Origin: Rhyacichthys aspro | Taxonomy: Eukaryota > Chordata > Actinopteri > Gobiiformes > Rhyacichthyidae | DNA length: 64,000 nt | Assembly (NCBI GenBank): GCA_036850595.1 | Contig: CM072161.1 | Coordinates: 18,433,812-18,497,811, forward strand | Direction: 5' to 3' | Shown: piece by piece, positions 10,991-23,500 of the stretch | How the letters are laid out: every line of letters starts with the position of its first letter | How positions within the stretch are numbered: position 1 is the stretch's first letter | The notes under the pieces: generated by a model | Told to the model about the DNA's origin: nothing | The model's input: the letters and a program-made list of their open reading frames with translations, nothing else | Database searches by the model: none | Position numbers and translations under genes: made by a program

Positions 10991-11571
10991 AACAGTTTTC
11001 TAAAGTCTCAGTCTGAGTCAAGAGTGGTGTGTTCTGCTCAGAGTGAGATCATAGTCCTCCGCCCAGGACCGAGGTCTCCAGAGTCTGGGCCGGACCACAT
11101 CTGACTTACACTTACTGTAGGGTCTGAGAAAAACTGGGTTAGACCTGGTTCAGTCCTGACTAATGAAGGACAAAACCAAAGACTAAATGGCATAGAACTA
11201 AAAGCTCAGACAAGAGAACTAAATCAATGACCTTTTTTTTTTATCTATGTTGAAAAGAATCTTTCTTTTCAATTATTTTCATCAATTATTCAAATATATA
11301 TACATTTTTATGCATTTTTATTTGTCCAGTGTTAGATTACTTTCTTTTGAAACTACCTTGTTTGTTTACCTCTTTGCTTAGTATTAAAAATGAAATGTAT
11401 ATTGCAGCTTTGCCTAAAGTTTGCACCAAGGTCTGCACTAAGAACTCACAAATTGCAACGCAGTATTGGTTATTTCAGGAACTTTTGGTTTCACAGTTTT
11501 TAAACACAGACTATCGGACTTTCTCTGACACTGTGCCTCCTGTTCACGGCCTTTACTGTGGTGAATGTGTA

Positions 11572-11690
11572 TCTGCAGAGGCTCATTTTACAGTTGAACT
11601 GGAGAAATACAATAATCAGACTGGAGCAGGGCCTATAGAGACATGTTATTAATAATATAGGATTAATACAAACAGATGAAACTTCAAATG
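11572..11690 (+). repeat. interspersed element family R2, copy 1
   Basis: Shares AATACAATAATCAGACTGGA, GCAGGGCCTATAGAG and GATTAATACAAACA with 31161-31258 (same strand) and with 45421-45530 (reverse strand). Three copies at unrelated sites show a dispersed element of at least about 100 bp. Its class is unknown to me. Confidence 0.75.
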
Positions 11691-12899
11691 CACTGTTTAA
11701 GTAAAAAAAACATAATCTACGAGTTTTATGTGTTTTTAAACCCGACCGATTTCTGTTTTCCTCGTTTCCCTCCTCGGTTTACTCTTCTTCACGTGTTTAA
11801 TTGTCCGTGACTTCATGTACTTGGTACAAAAGTCCAAACTATTGCTAAACATGTTTCACAAATGAATCAGACCTTGGTTCAGTTTGGTCCAGACCGAGAC
11901 CAAAGAGCAGCGGCTTGGTCCAAACCACAGTCCGCTAGGAGCTTTTTTTTAAGATTTGGTTTAAACCAAACGGGAAAGTCCAAAAGTCTGGACCAAACTG
12001 TTCAGGTGTGAAATGGCCCTTAATTTTATGATCCATGAATAAAGCTGAACTCTGCAGATTGTAGCTTCATAGACACAGATAAAGAGCTTTATTAATTGAA
12101 CACATTCGAACGGGACGTGTTCTGGGGTCCTTCTCATTGGTCTTTTTCCGTATCGTTTTTTTTTTTATCGAGGAACTGGTTTAACCCGGTTTCATCTCGT
12201 CAGCTCTGTTTCTCTTTATATTTAGGAACAGTCTTCACACCAAACCGAGACTTTACTTCCTTCCTCTTTCTGTGTCTTTTACAAACCAGAAACTCCCCAG
12301 CTGACCCAAGACAGGCAGAAAACCGGCCTTTGCTTCCTGGATTTTTATCTTACAACATTTTATTCTCAACGAGCTGCGGCTAAACTTTTGGGCCAAGTGA
12401 TAAAAAATGAGATTAGGCTGTGTTTGAAACATGGCGTTACGCAACACTCACAGATCCAAGGCCAGACACAGGATTTAAAAAATACTGAGGTCCAATAACG
12501 ATCTGAACCAGAACTGAACCCAATGATTTTAACAAACAGATGCATTTTGGGAGAATATACTACCCTCTTGGTCTCAGTGGAAGGGTCTAGTTTAATAAGA
12601 GTGAGACCAGACCAGAGGCTCAGTGTTTACGGTTGATGTCAGATCTTGACTCAGCGTCTTTGGTGCATTTTTCACTTCCTGTTTGTCTCTGAAACTGAAG
12701 TCTGTGAATAAGCAATGAACTGTATTAATACCTGGTTAGACCTGGTTTTATCAATGAATAAATCAGACAAAAGACAATGATGATCTGTCCAGTCACGTGA
12801 CCTCTGAGCGTCAGGTGACTTCTGCATTTCCAGTTTTTAATGAGAGGCTCGTTCAGACTAGATCCTGTTACATGGTGAGGTAGAAAAGTAACATAATGG

Positions 12900-13450
12900 G
12901 ACTTATATGACAGGCACTAAACCAGGACTAAATCAGGTCTACACCAAGACTAAACCAAGACTTAAACCAGGACTGAACCTGGGCTGAACTAGGAAAAAAA
13001 AAAAGGATTAAATAGGACTTTTTAGGTCTTTAACCCTTTTCAATGTATAGCTGTTAGTTTTAGGAGAATGCCTGATTTAAACTCAACTCTTGACATTAAA
13101 GTAATTTTTATTGGTAAAATAAAAAAATATTTGTAAGAAGACTGAAGTCCTTTTGAGTTATTGGACAAAAAACCAAATGTTCAAAATATATGTTCAAAAC
13201 CAAGGAGGTTTTTCAGCTAAAACCAGGACTAAACCAAGACTTGACAAGGACTACAACAGGACATCACCAGGTCTTAGTCTAAAACCTTAGTCCAGAACTA
13301 AACCGTCTCATAACCAGGAGAAGACCAGGGCTGAACTTGGTCTAAACCAGGACTTAACAGGAGCTAAACTACACCAACCCTTGAATTAAACCTAGAATAA
13401 ATAACGTCCTACACCTGGACAAGGAATAAGACTAGATCTGAACCTGGGAC
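12900..13450. repeat. diffuse CCAGGACTAAAC blocks in rhog first intron
   Basis: Irregular units of ACCAGGACTAAA type at about 12915-13000 and 13215-13450, separated by unique AT-rich sequence. No exon is supported between 10311 and 13523. Confidence 0.65.
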
Positions 13451-13523
13451 TAAAGATCTACCTCATTTAAAAAACACAGTCGGAGCTGCAGCAGGAACAG
13501 CGGGTCGTGTCAAGGACTCTCAC

Positions 13524-13760
13524 CGCTCAGGAGCTGCTGTGTCCGGCCGCGCTGCTCCGCCTCGTCCCGCTGTGCTGCCGATGCTCGCTCTGGAGGTCGC
13601 GGCCGTCAGTGCGTGCGCCTGGACCGGTGTGGGTCTGGGTCCGGGTCTAGGTCTAAGAGGAGGAGGAGGAGGAGGAGGAAGTGTGTGCGCGCTCAGAAAA
13701 AGAGGAAGAGCGGTTTTGAGGAAGTTTATCGCGTCAACTGTCTTTGGTCAGTGATGAAAT
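13524..13760 (-). promoter_or_regulatory. rhog: rhog first exon and CpG-rich promoter
   Basis: The stretch is clearly GC- and CpG-rich (GGCCGCGCTGCTCC, GTCGCGGCCGTC) within an AT-rich neighbourhood and contains a (GGA)n run near 13660-13680. A minus-strand donor (TGAGCG|GTGAGAG) ends the exon at 13524. The transcription start is not visible, so the right edge is approximate. Confidence 0.6.
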
Positions 13761-14543
13761 AAAAGACCGTCCATTTTGACAGAGCGTTTTACAAAACCAT
13801 TTATTGTGAAATAAGAAAAATAACAATGAATTTACTCTGTTTTTTTCTCCAGTCTGGCTCAGAACTAATACGGTTTATATAAAAACACTATTATTATTAA
13901 AGCAATATTAGTTTTATGTTGAGGTCTATGGGAGTGACCTTCTAGTGGGCATTAGAGGAACTGCAGCTTTCGAACGAAAACATTGAAGTCAATTTTTACA
14001 GGATCAGATCAGTACCAAAATTTATCTGTTGAAAGAATTGATTTTGGCTTTATTAAAGGCAATATTATCAAAAACTATGAAAGATTAAGACCTAGATAAA
14101 GTCCTCACTGCAGTCCATGTTTCAGGCGTGTGTTGGGTCTGGATCTGGAGAAGTATGTCTGAACTCTATTCTCTTTTTCAGGCTGTAGGCTCTTATTATT
14201 TCTAGTATTTGTATTTATTCATTGCTCTTCACCCTCTGACCCTCTCTGTCCTTCTTCATTTGGAGTTGGATAGAGGTCTTACTGCAGGGGTCTCTGTCCC
14301 GCCGTGGGACGTCCCAGAGATGATTGGACCTTAGCTGTGGCCCATCTGTGCCCCTGTCCCAACCCATGGACCCTCCCTGACCCCACCTCCTCTCGCTCAC
14401 TTGGATGAACTCTTCCAGCTTCTGTTATTTGGACTTTTATTTAAATTCATTTGTTCATAAAATAGACTACTTGTAAATGTGGCCCAGGACACATCAAAAA
14501 CATACCTGAATAAGAAAGCTGGTTTAGTGAAATGATTGTAGCT

Positions 14544-14849
14544 CAGGGGGTTCCCAAACTGGGGGTCAAGGACCCACCGGGGGTCGTGGGATTTTTGACA
14601 GAAATCATTTAAAAAAAGAATTTTGGTTTTAATATGAATTTAATAATAAATGTTACTCATAACTGTAGTTTATCTCAAAATAAACCATGCATCCTGCAGA
14701 CTGTGTTCACTTGTTACTTCAGTTTTTGCACTGGGTCTCCTGAGGTACTCACCACTCCTGTGTGTATGTTAACCTTCACAGGGGGCATTGGGGGTTATGG
14801 CTCTCCCGTTATTTTGTGGGTCACGGTCTGAAAAGTTTGGGAAGTCCTG
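14544..14849. mobile_element. hAT-like non-autonomous MITE
   Basis: The left end CAGGGGGTTCCCAAACTG and the inverted right end CAGGACTTCCCAAACTT form imperfect terminal inverted repeats, extending into GGGGGTCAAGGACCC versus CAGACCGTGACCC. CAGGGGTTCCCAAACT-type ends are typical of hAT/Charlie elements. The element is about 306 bp and has no transposase. Flanking 8-mers TTGTAGCT and TCTTACAT match at only half their positions, so any target duplication has decayed. Confidence 0.75.
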
Positions 14850-15260
14850 TCTTACATTGGAGTCAACTTCATTTAAACTTTGTATTTTTGATTCCTGAAC
14901 TTTCTCTGTATCGCCACATGAGGGCGTCATCACACAAACAGAAAAGTCCCTAAAAACAGGGCGCCCAGTGCCCCCTCCGGAGGCGCCCGGTGCCCGCTCT
15001 GGTGCCCGCTCTGTAGGTGTGTGTCATTTTAAGAAGTGTGGACGAGGCCAGAGGAATGTGTACAATGTAAACAGATGTTAGACCCTGATTGTTATAGAGC
15101 TATAAAAAGACTGTTATTTATCTGACCCGGACACGACCGCACTAACTCCAACTGTTCTGATCAAAGAGAATAATAATGGACAGAGGGATTCATGACTGAC
15201 AGAGGAGTGATGGCTCACCGTAAACTTTCAGCTTCGACTTCAGCGAACGACAATTATCTC

Positions 15261-15470
15261 CTCCTCGTTAAACATTGTGTGACTAAATTGTCAGTATTTC
15301 TCCCTGTTTCACGTTGCTTCCCTTTTTTATTGCTTATACACAATACACATTTTCTCTGTGTCATCAGCAGCCATTACTTCCTCATTGACATCAGTGTCGA
15401 CCAATGGGAGCGCTCCTTTTTTTTAGAAGTGAGCTTTTGGCCAAAGCTCCTGTTCAGTACTGAAATTCTG
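15261..15470 (+). repeat. interspersed element family R3, copy 1
   Basis: Shares TTTCTCCCTGTTTCAC, TTGCTTCCCTTTT, GCAGCCATTACTT and CATCAGTGTCGACCAATGGG with 18325-18580. The two copies lie either side of the stim1 first coding exon. Confidence 0.75.
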
Positions 15471-15539
15471 AACGAGAAAAAAACTACAATTGTTTAAACC
15501 CCTCTGCTCTGTTTGGTGTTGTGAAGTCCCAGCCTGTTC

Positions 15540-15716
15540 TCGGCCCCTGAAGGCGTCTCCTCAGGTCTGAGCGTGTTTGGGTCAAAGAGGAGGAGACAGC
15601 AGCGGCTCGTGCACATCTCAGGCTTTCTCTCTCCGTTTATCGATCATGAACGGACTCACGGATCGATTCACGGATTAATCGATGGACTGATCGGTTTCTT
15701 TTTCGGAGCTGCAGAG
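15540..15716 (+). promoter_or_regulatory. stim1: candidate stim1 5' UTR exon
   Basis: The stim1 start codon lies 2 nt after a good acceptor (GTTTCAG, ends 17566), so a non-coding exon is expected upstream. The nearest plausible donor is GCAGAG|GTAGGT at 15716, at the end of a moderately GC-rich stretch. A small upstream ORF (ATGAACGGACTC...) closes before the donor. This assignment is inferred. Confidence 0.4.
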
Positions 15717-15879
15717 GTAGGTCTTAACGCTTTTTCTTCGTTTTTTTTCTTTGGGTTTTGGTCGAGACTTAAGTTGAGTCGAGTTGGTGCAAAGTGAAAG
15801 TTTAGTTCCTGTTTTTTATTTTTACACGAAATCACAAATAATTTAAAATAAAACTAGATTTGTTTCTCTTTTAAACCAG

Positions 15880-16740
15880 AAAAGTCCTGGTTTTAGTCCT
15901 GGTCTAGTCGTGTTCTAGTCCTGGTCTTATCCTTGGTCTCGTCCTGGTTTATTCCTTGGTCTAGTCTTGGTCTAATCCTTGGTCTTGTCCTGGTCTAGCC
16001 TTGGTCTAGTCCTGGTTTATTCCTTGGTCTAGTCCTGGTCTTATCCTTGGTCTCGTCCTGGTTTATTCCTTGGTCTAGTCCTGGTTTATTCCTTGGTGTA
16101 GTCCTTGTCTAGTCCTGGTCTTATCCTTGGTCTAGTCCTGGTTTATTCCTTGGTCTAGTCCTGGTTTATTCCTTGGTCTAGTCCTGGTTTATTCCTTGGT
16201 CTAGTCCTGGTCTTATCCTTGGTCTCGTCCTGGTTTATTCCTTGGTCTAGTCCTGGTTTATTCCTTGGTCTAGTCCTGGTTTATTCCTTGGTGTAGTCCT
16301 TGTCTAGTCCTGGTCTTATCCTTGGTCTAGTCCTGGTCTAGCCTTGGTCTAGTCCTGGTCTAGTCTTGGTCTAGTCCTGGTCTAGTCTTGATCTAGTCCT
16401 GGTCTAATCCTTGGTCTAGTCCTGGTTTATTCCTTGATCTAGTCCTGGTTTATTCCTTGGTCTAGTCCTGGTCTAGTCTTGGTCTAGTCCTGGTTTATTC
16501 CTTGGTCTAGTCCTTGGTCAAGTCCTGGTCTAGTCCTTGGTCAAGTCCTGCTCTAGTCCTGGTTTAGTCCTGGTTTATTCCTTGGTCTAGGTCTAGTCTA
16601 TTACTTGGTTCAATCCTGGTCTAGTCCAGGATTAGTCTAGGATTAATTCTAGTTTAGTCCTGGTGTATTCCTAAATTCAGTCCGGTTCTAGTCCTGGATT
16701 AGTCCTGGTTTAGTTCTAGGTCTAGTCCAGGTTCAGAGGC
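15880..16740. repeat. large TAGTCCTGGTTT-type array upstream of stim1 exon 1
   Basis: About 860 bp made almost entirely of 11-17 bp units: TAGTCCTGGTC, TAGTCCTGGTTTATTCCTTGG, TAGTCCTGGTCTTATCCTTGG. Higher-order blocks repeat several times. It would lie in the stim1 5' UTR intron. Orientation is opposite to the adjoining block at about 16960-17530. Confidence 0.9.
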
Positions 16741-17269
16741 TGTTTGTGGGAAATGCAGCAGATGTGTGACCCCAACATGACTCTGGTTTGATGCTGTGTT
16801 TAAGAACTTGAGCTCTAGTTGTAAAAGTGAGCTCTAGACTGTAACTGTGGCCTGGTTCTGGTGTTGGTTTATGTTTTTATGAGACTGGTTCTGAGCTCAT
16901 TTGAACGGATCTGAATAAACCCCTGGAGACACTGATTCTGCTGGGATCACAGACCAAAATCCGGACTAAACTAAGTCACAATTACCCCACAACTAAATCT
17001 AGAACTGAACCAGGACTAAATTAGGAATCGGGGGCGTTCATGAAATGAGCACAACCTGTAAGTCTGGATCATTTTGTTCTGACTCAATCGCCAAGAAACT
17101 CATGAAGTAAGTTTAGTCTGGTCCTGGTTTTAGTCTGGTCCTGGTTCAGTCCTGGTCCTGAGCAGGTTTAAGGTTAGATTTAGTCCAACATTTGATGAAA
17201 CTGAACACCTAAAAACAGAAATAAAGCAACTCATCTTGGTGGAAAACCCCTCAGAAAGTACTCAACTCA

Positions 17270-17535
17270 ATCTGGACTAAGCCACGACTGAACCTTACAG
17301 GACTTAACCAGAACTTAAAGATAAAATCATGTTTGAACCAGGACTAAACCAAGGACTAAACCAGGACTTTGCCGAGAACTAAATGTGGACTATACCAAGC
17401 CATCACCAAATTTTCACCAGGACTAGACCATGATTAAAGCAAGTTTAAACCAGGATTTAAAGAAGGATTAAACCAGGTCTAAACCAGGTCTAATCCAGGT
17501 CTAAACCTGGGTTAATCCAGGTCTTAACCATATCT
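17270..17535. repeat. AACCAGGACTAA block of opposite polarity before stim1 exon 1
   Basis: Irregular units of ACCAGGACTAAAC and ACCAGGTCTAAACC run up to about 35 bp from the acceptor at 17566. At about 17757 (after the exon) the motif switches back to TAGTCCTGGTCTAG. Confidence 0.75.
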
Positions 17536-17568
17536 AAGGACCAATGATGTGAATATCTTGTTTCAGAA

Positions 17569-20500
17569 ATGCAGTGTGTGTGGTTGTTGTGTCTGAGCGC
17601 GCTCTCAGTGCGTGCTCAAAGCGGATTGGACGACAGTGACCACGCCCCCTTCGACCACAAGCCCCCGGTTTCCAACGGCAACTCAGCCCCAGGTAAAGAA
17701 CACAACATGGAGGTTCGTGTGGGTCGGACATTTTCACTGAAATACACCACACTGGAGGTTTAGTCCTGGTCTAGTTTAGTTCAGTCTAGACCTGGTTTAG
17801 TTCTGCTTTAATTCTTTTCTTGAGTTTTTAAGATATATCCACAAATTCACATCATATACTTCCCTTATATCAATAAAAGTTAATGTGGTGATAATTGTAG
17901 AACTGCACTAATTAGCCCTCCTCCGTTCGATCTGAGCTGCAGCAGGATTCAGCTCTTCATTTGAAAACTACACACAGATCTGAAACAGTCGTGTTTAAGT
18001 CTCCTCTCATCGTTGTAAAAAAACAGACTGAAGGAGTTGGTCTCAGCACAGACTTCATAAACAGTGTTTTAACCTTAGTTCTATATAAATCCACCTTTAA
18101 ATGTCCACAGCTGTGTTCCTTTGTGGTTTTTGTGTTCCTTTAGAAATGTGTAGAAAGCCATGACACTGACTGATGAACTTGAACTTTAGCAAATGTATTT
18201 CTTAAAGTGGCACTACCCGATTTTCTTTTTTTGTCCCCGTCTCAAACACCACTCACTCACAACAGCAGCCTAGGGACCTCTCCTGCTTTTCTTTCATTAA
18301 ATAACAGTCGGAGAACAGCTAAACTCTGTCTTGTTAAACATTGGTTGATCCAAAGCCCAATATTTCTCCCTGTTTCACATTGCTTCCCTTTTCTCTGTTG
18401 ATGTTTTGCTTTTTCGTGCCTTTTTGCTGTTTTAAAAGGCAAATCCAGCTCTGAATATACACTTTTTCTGTTTTCTCTGCAGCCATTACTTTCTTATTGG
18501 CATCAGTGTCGACCAATGGGAGCTTTAATTTTCACAGAAGCGAGCTGTGATTGGACAAAGCTCCCGTTCAGGACTGAAAATTCTATTAAATCCTCGATAA
18601 TAAGCCTAGATGACGTCTTTAGGTCTTTTTTTATTCACAGATGATTCCATTACTTTACAATATTAGTGATTAAGCAGTTCTTTTCATACATACATTAAAA
18701 AATAAGTTTAAATATGTCAAACTGCTTTCACATTAACAACACAAGCACAATTACTTTGCAAGAAAAATAGCTCTCCTGCCACAGATTAAAACATAGACTG
18801 TGTTTGCATTGTCTAAATTGTTATTTTAAATGAACTCTATTCTGACAGAAACCAAAAAAAAGTGTGAGCTGGTGCCGTTAATCGCTCACCGCAGCTTCCT
18901 GTCGCTGATGATGTCACAGGAAGTGGTTCACACTGAGGCGGTTTATTTTCGAGCTCAGTTTTATCAGTCCCAAAGAGAGCATCCAGTTATATTCATAGCT
19001 CAATCAGATCTCTGTTGTTTTTCCGGTCGACATGAACAGGCACATACTTACATCCATCAGTCTGTAGATGTGGGATGAATATGTATAATGTGGGAAGCTG
19101 CACTGAAGGCGCTAATTGTAGAGGCACAGAAGAAGAAGAAGAGGGGCTTAGCGTCAGCAGCTGAGAGACAGGAATAAACCAGGTCGAACTAAAGTCACGC
19201 ATGAAACATCAGACAGAGACGGATTAGGATTAGATTTGATGAATCTAATGAAAGAAGAAGGGTTGTTCAATCACTGGAGAAATAATACAACTCATATCCT
19301 TTTCCTTGACCTGACCAGAGCCGTGTTTTCACTGGAGCGGTACATATACGGCTCAGAGTGGTTATGTTTCCACTAAAACAGGTCTGAAGACAAGTGCTGT
19401 GATGATATTGGGCTATTAAATAAAAATGAATAGGAAAAAAAATCAGTATTAACTCCACACTAGCACACAGTGAAATGATCTTTATTATCATTACTCTAAA
19501 AATGACAGTGCTACTTTAATAATGTCTATCTATATGTCAATGTGTGTGAAACTGTCTTTTTTTCCTCCAAATTTAGGTGAATTTTAAGCATTTTCTACAC
19601 TGGCTTTAACTCCAAACCTCTTCTTATTTGCTTATATGCTGAACTTATTCTGTCTTGTGACAAAAACAGTAAAATACAGTCATATTTCGACAGAACATTT
19701 TTCTTACACATTTATTTCCCCTCCCACATACTTTGTTTGACCTCAGTATTTTGTAAAATCCTGAGTACGGCCTTGGACTTTGTGATGTTCAGCCCTAGAA
19801 GGAAATAAACCCAGCGTCTGGTTCATGTTTTTACTTTCCGTCAGCAGCAAGACGCTCCTCATTTGAATGACATTAGATTTATTTGTGATTATGTATTTTC
19901 TCTCAGACCTGTGCACCGTCGACCCTCCTCTGTGTCACGATGAGAACTCTCGGCTGAGCTTCGAGGCCATCTGCAGCATCCACAAAATGATGGACGACGA
20001 TGCAGACGGGACGGTGGACGCCTCCGAGACGGACGGGGTCAGGGACAGACACGTGCAGTGCTTTGCTGATATTGAATAGTTTTCCTAATATCATGTTGCC
20101 TGAAAACTTGTCTTAGCAGAGTATTTATTAGTATTTGTGTAAAAGGTTTTGACCTGAATGTTCTGGGTGTTTTTAGTTTTTGAGGGAGGACCTTAAGTTT
20201 GACGACTCCAAAGCCAAACGACGCAACTTCCACCGAGTTGACCTCCACATCAGCGTCGAGGACATGTGGTCCTCCTGGAAACAGTCCAAAGGTCAGTCCT
20301 GCTCTAAATAAAATCCTGCATTTGGTTTTGATTTAATAAAAATAATAGTAACTGTATTTGTATAGCATTTTTCAAAACATTGTTACAAAGTGCTTCATGT
20401 AATCCCAAATCAAATAAAGTCCTGGTTTAGTCCTGATTTAGACCTAAATTAATCCTGGTTTAGTCTTGGTTTCTTATAGCTCCTACTCTGTGCTTAAAAA

Positions 20501-23500
20501 ACCTTACCTTTTTTCTAAGTTCTAACAAAAAACAAAAAAGTGAAGTGTTTCAAGTGTAGAAAACGTTAGTGGTTTTGAGAGTTCGGTCTGTTTCTGAGGC
20601 TGTGGCAGAATCAGTAAAAGCTAAATAAACAGATCTGTGAGCGGTGGTTATTTATAGGAACAGGACTGGGTTTATTTATGAAGAGATTCTAATTTGTTAT
20701 TAGAAAGAGGGAATGAGAGAGAAAGAGAAGGAAGTGTGGGTTTAAATGTGATGAAAGAACTTCTTCTTCTCTCAACTTCTTTATATTAATTATTGGTTAT
20801 AGATCTCATACAGAAACCCAACATAAACCTCATGAACCTGTTTTTGTGTGCTCAGTCTATAACTGGTCGGAGTCTCAGGTGGAGGACTGGTTACTCCTCA
20901 GTGTGGAGCTGCCTCAGTACTCCGCCTCCTTCAGGAAGCTCCAGCTCAACGGGACAGCGTTACCCAGGTACAGCACTGGCCTTGTTTCTTTATTATTCTT
21001 TATTTGGAGCTGGTTCAAGGTGGTTGGTAGTCCTCCTGTCTCTTTTCAGGCTGGCGGTGAAGAACTCCACTCTGACCGGCTCCATGTTGAAGATCTCAGA
21101 CCGAAGTCACGCTCAGAAACTGCAGCTCAAAGCCCTGGACACGGTTCTGTTCGGACCTCCTCCAGGTCGGACCGCTTTTCTCGAACACTTTACAAATGAA
21201 CAAATACAAAACAAGTCCTGGGTTTAGTCTTGGTGTTGTTCTTCAGGCCGTGAGAACCGGTGGAAAGACCTGGTCCTGGTCCTGTCGGTCTTCCTGGCTC
21301 TGATGGGCTGCTGGTTCGCCTACGCTCAGACCAGGAAGTCACGGGACGACCTGAGCAAATTAACGAAGGACCTGGAGGGTCTGCAGAAGGCCGAGCAGAG
21401 CCTACTGGACCTGCAGGACAAGTGAGTCCAAAACCAGACTTGTCTTTTTCACAAACTGTTCCCATAAGACACTAGGAAGTGAATAAACAGTCAGTACCTT
21501 TACTTTAAGTCGGACTAACACACCTGGATAATGAGGTTAATTGTCGGATTTCTGAACTGATTATGCTCCAGCGTCGGCCAAAGACACAGAGTAACACACG
21601 TAAACAGAAAAACAGCAGTGTTTAGAGACAGACTCACTCATTTTTGACACAAATACACATATTTTGGGTCACGCTGCCACTGCCTCCTGTCTGTTATTTT
21701 TCTCTGTTCCTGTCGTAAAAAGTTTAAAAGAACAAGCCCCTAATGTTGCTTACGATGTGTTCATGTGCTTTAGTACGGCACAGTCACCGAGAATTAACAT
21801 GTTTGTTGTGTTCTTATCTTTTTGACCCATAAAGTAAAGAGTAAATAAGCTGGGTATATTAGCATCAGGTTTAACGTCAGCTTTTTTTCTCTTTTTTTTT
21901 TAACAAAGGCATAATGCTGTAAAATCCCAGGCACGTGAATGCAGCATCAGTCTGAGAAAGGCTGGCGACACAGTAATTTTAATTGGGAATGTCAGCGCTG
22001 TGAACTTAAAAACAGAGACTCAATTTCAATCGGCAGCATGAAATCAGCCTGTTAAGACGTTACTGTGATTCTTAACAAAAGGCTTATGTATTATTTTTGT
22101 TCTGCAATGTTACATTAAAATGAAAACACAGTCTAGATATAAACCTAAACTAGAGACTGGATTGTCATTGTGACTTTTATAACATTGCAGTATATTGCAC
22201 GTATTGTTTTCCTAATATCCTGTGGCTTCAGTAAAATGGTTAATGACTGTTTGGACTTGACTTTGGAGCAGGTCTGGAGTGAGTCTGTGGAGGTTCAGAC
22301 GACTGTGTGTTCAGACCGAGCGGCTCAGGAGTATTTGACCATAAAAGGCTGGATTCATTCTCTCTCTCTGCTGCTTTCTTTAGACTCTCCTTTGTCTCTG
22401 CTTCAGCAGCTCCTCTAAACAATTCCACCTCAGTTTACAGCCTTTACAAAACACACTGTAACGACATTAACATTAAGTGTCAAATCAAACAAACATAAGA
22501 CTTAGATTTGACATTAATCTCTCCACAAAATAAACACAAAAAGATAAGATAAGGCACATTTTACGAAATCCCAAAAGAACAAGTGTAACTGAGCAGACAA
22601 AGGGCATTAAAATGTTTTACTTTTTGACAAACTGGCTCTTCTCCTGCGTTTACTCCTGGGTTTAAGAGTTAACACATAGGCCCAATTAGTCAGACAGTTT
22701 GGAGCAATTGCAGATTGTCTGGACAGCATCCTATAAGTTGTAGAGTAGTAAGTAAAAGAGTGTGCAGGATCTCTACTCATCAAGTGCGTGCGCCAAATCC
22801 AGATTTACGGGCACCTGCAGCAAATTCGCCTTTATAAATCCCACCTTGAACTTTATAAATCCCACTTTGACCTTTTTAAATCCCACCTTGACCTTTACAA
22901 ATCCCACCCACCTCACATCACGTCCCCTCCAGGCCTCGATTCAACCAAAGGACAATGTAAATGTGATTCAGGAATAAATTTTGACCTAAACATGAGGCTA
23001 TAAAGAGTGGGTTTTACCAAAAAAAAAGTGAGTGAGTGAAATGCTGCTCTTCTGACTAAAACGTTTGCAGTGACACAGTCCTACTTAACTTTACACAACA
23101 CTCCATAACTGGATGCTGCTGCTTATTTTGAAAACTGGATATACTGCTTAGTGAAGGAACTGAGGAAACCCCGTCCGCTGTGGCTGTACGTCGCTATATG
23201 TTGAAATAAACGTAGATGAGCCGCAGATTTTTCGGGGACAGCTGCAGGACTCCTCTTTGTTTCCTGTCTTTGATCCAGTGTGAGTCTGAAAATAGAGCGG
23301 TCCACATTCCTCTGATACAGGCTCAGGTCCGAACAGATCCAGTTTCACAAAGACTCGTCGCTCTGTCAACGTTGCTGCTTTCAGGGTCTTCCCTGAAGAA
23401 ACGTATGCAGAAATAATTATAGACTGTTAGTTGAACACAATGTATGAATGTATGGATGTTTGTAGAATGCTTATTTTGAAATTTATTGGATTAAGACCCT

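Larger units (their letters stand above)
13761..15540. other. rhog-stim1 divergent spacer
   Basis: Apart from the MITE (14544-14849) and the R3 element starting at about 15261, I see no gene. The small open frames here (for example 14215-14400 minus and 14634-14831 plus) lack splice or family support. Confidence 0.5.
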
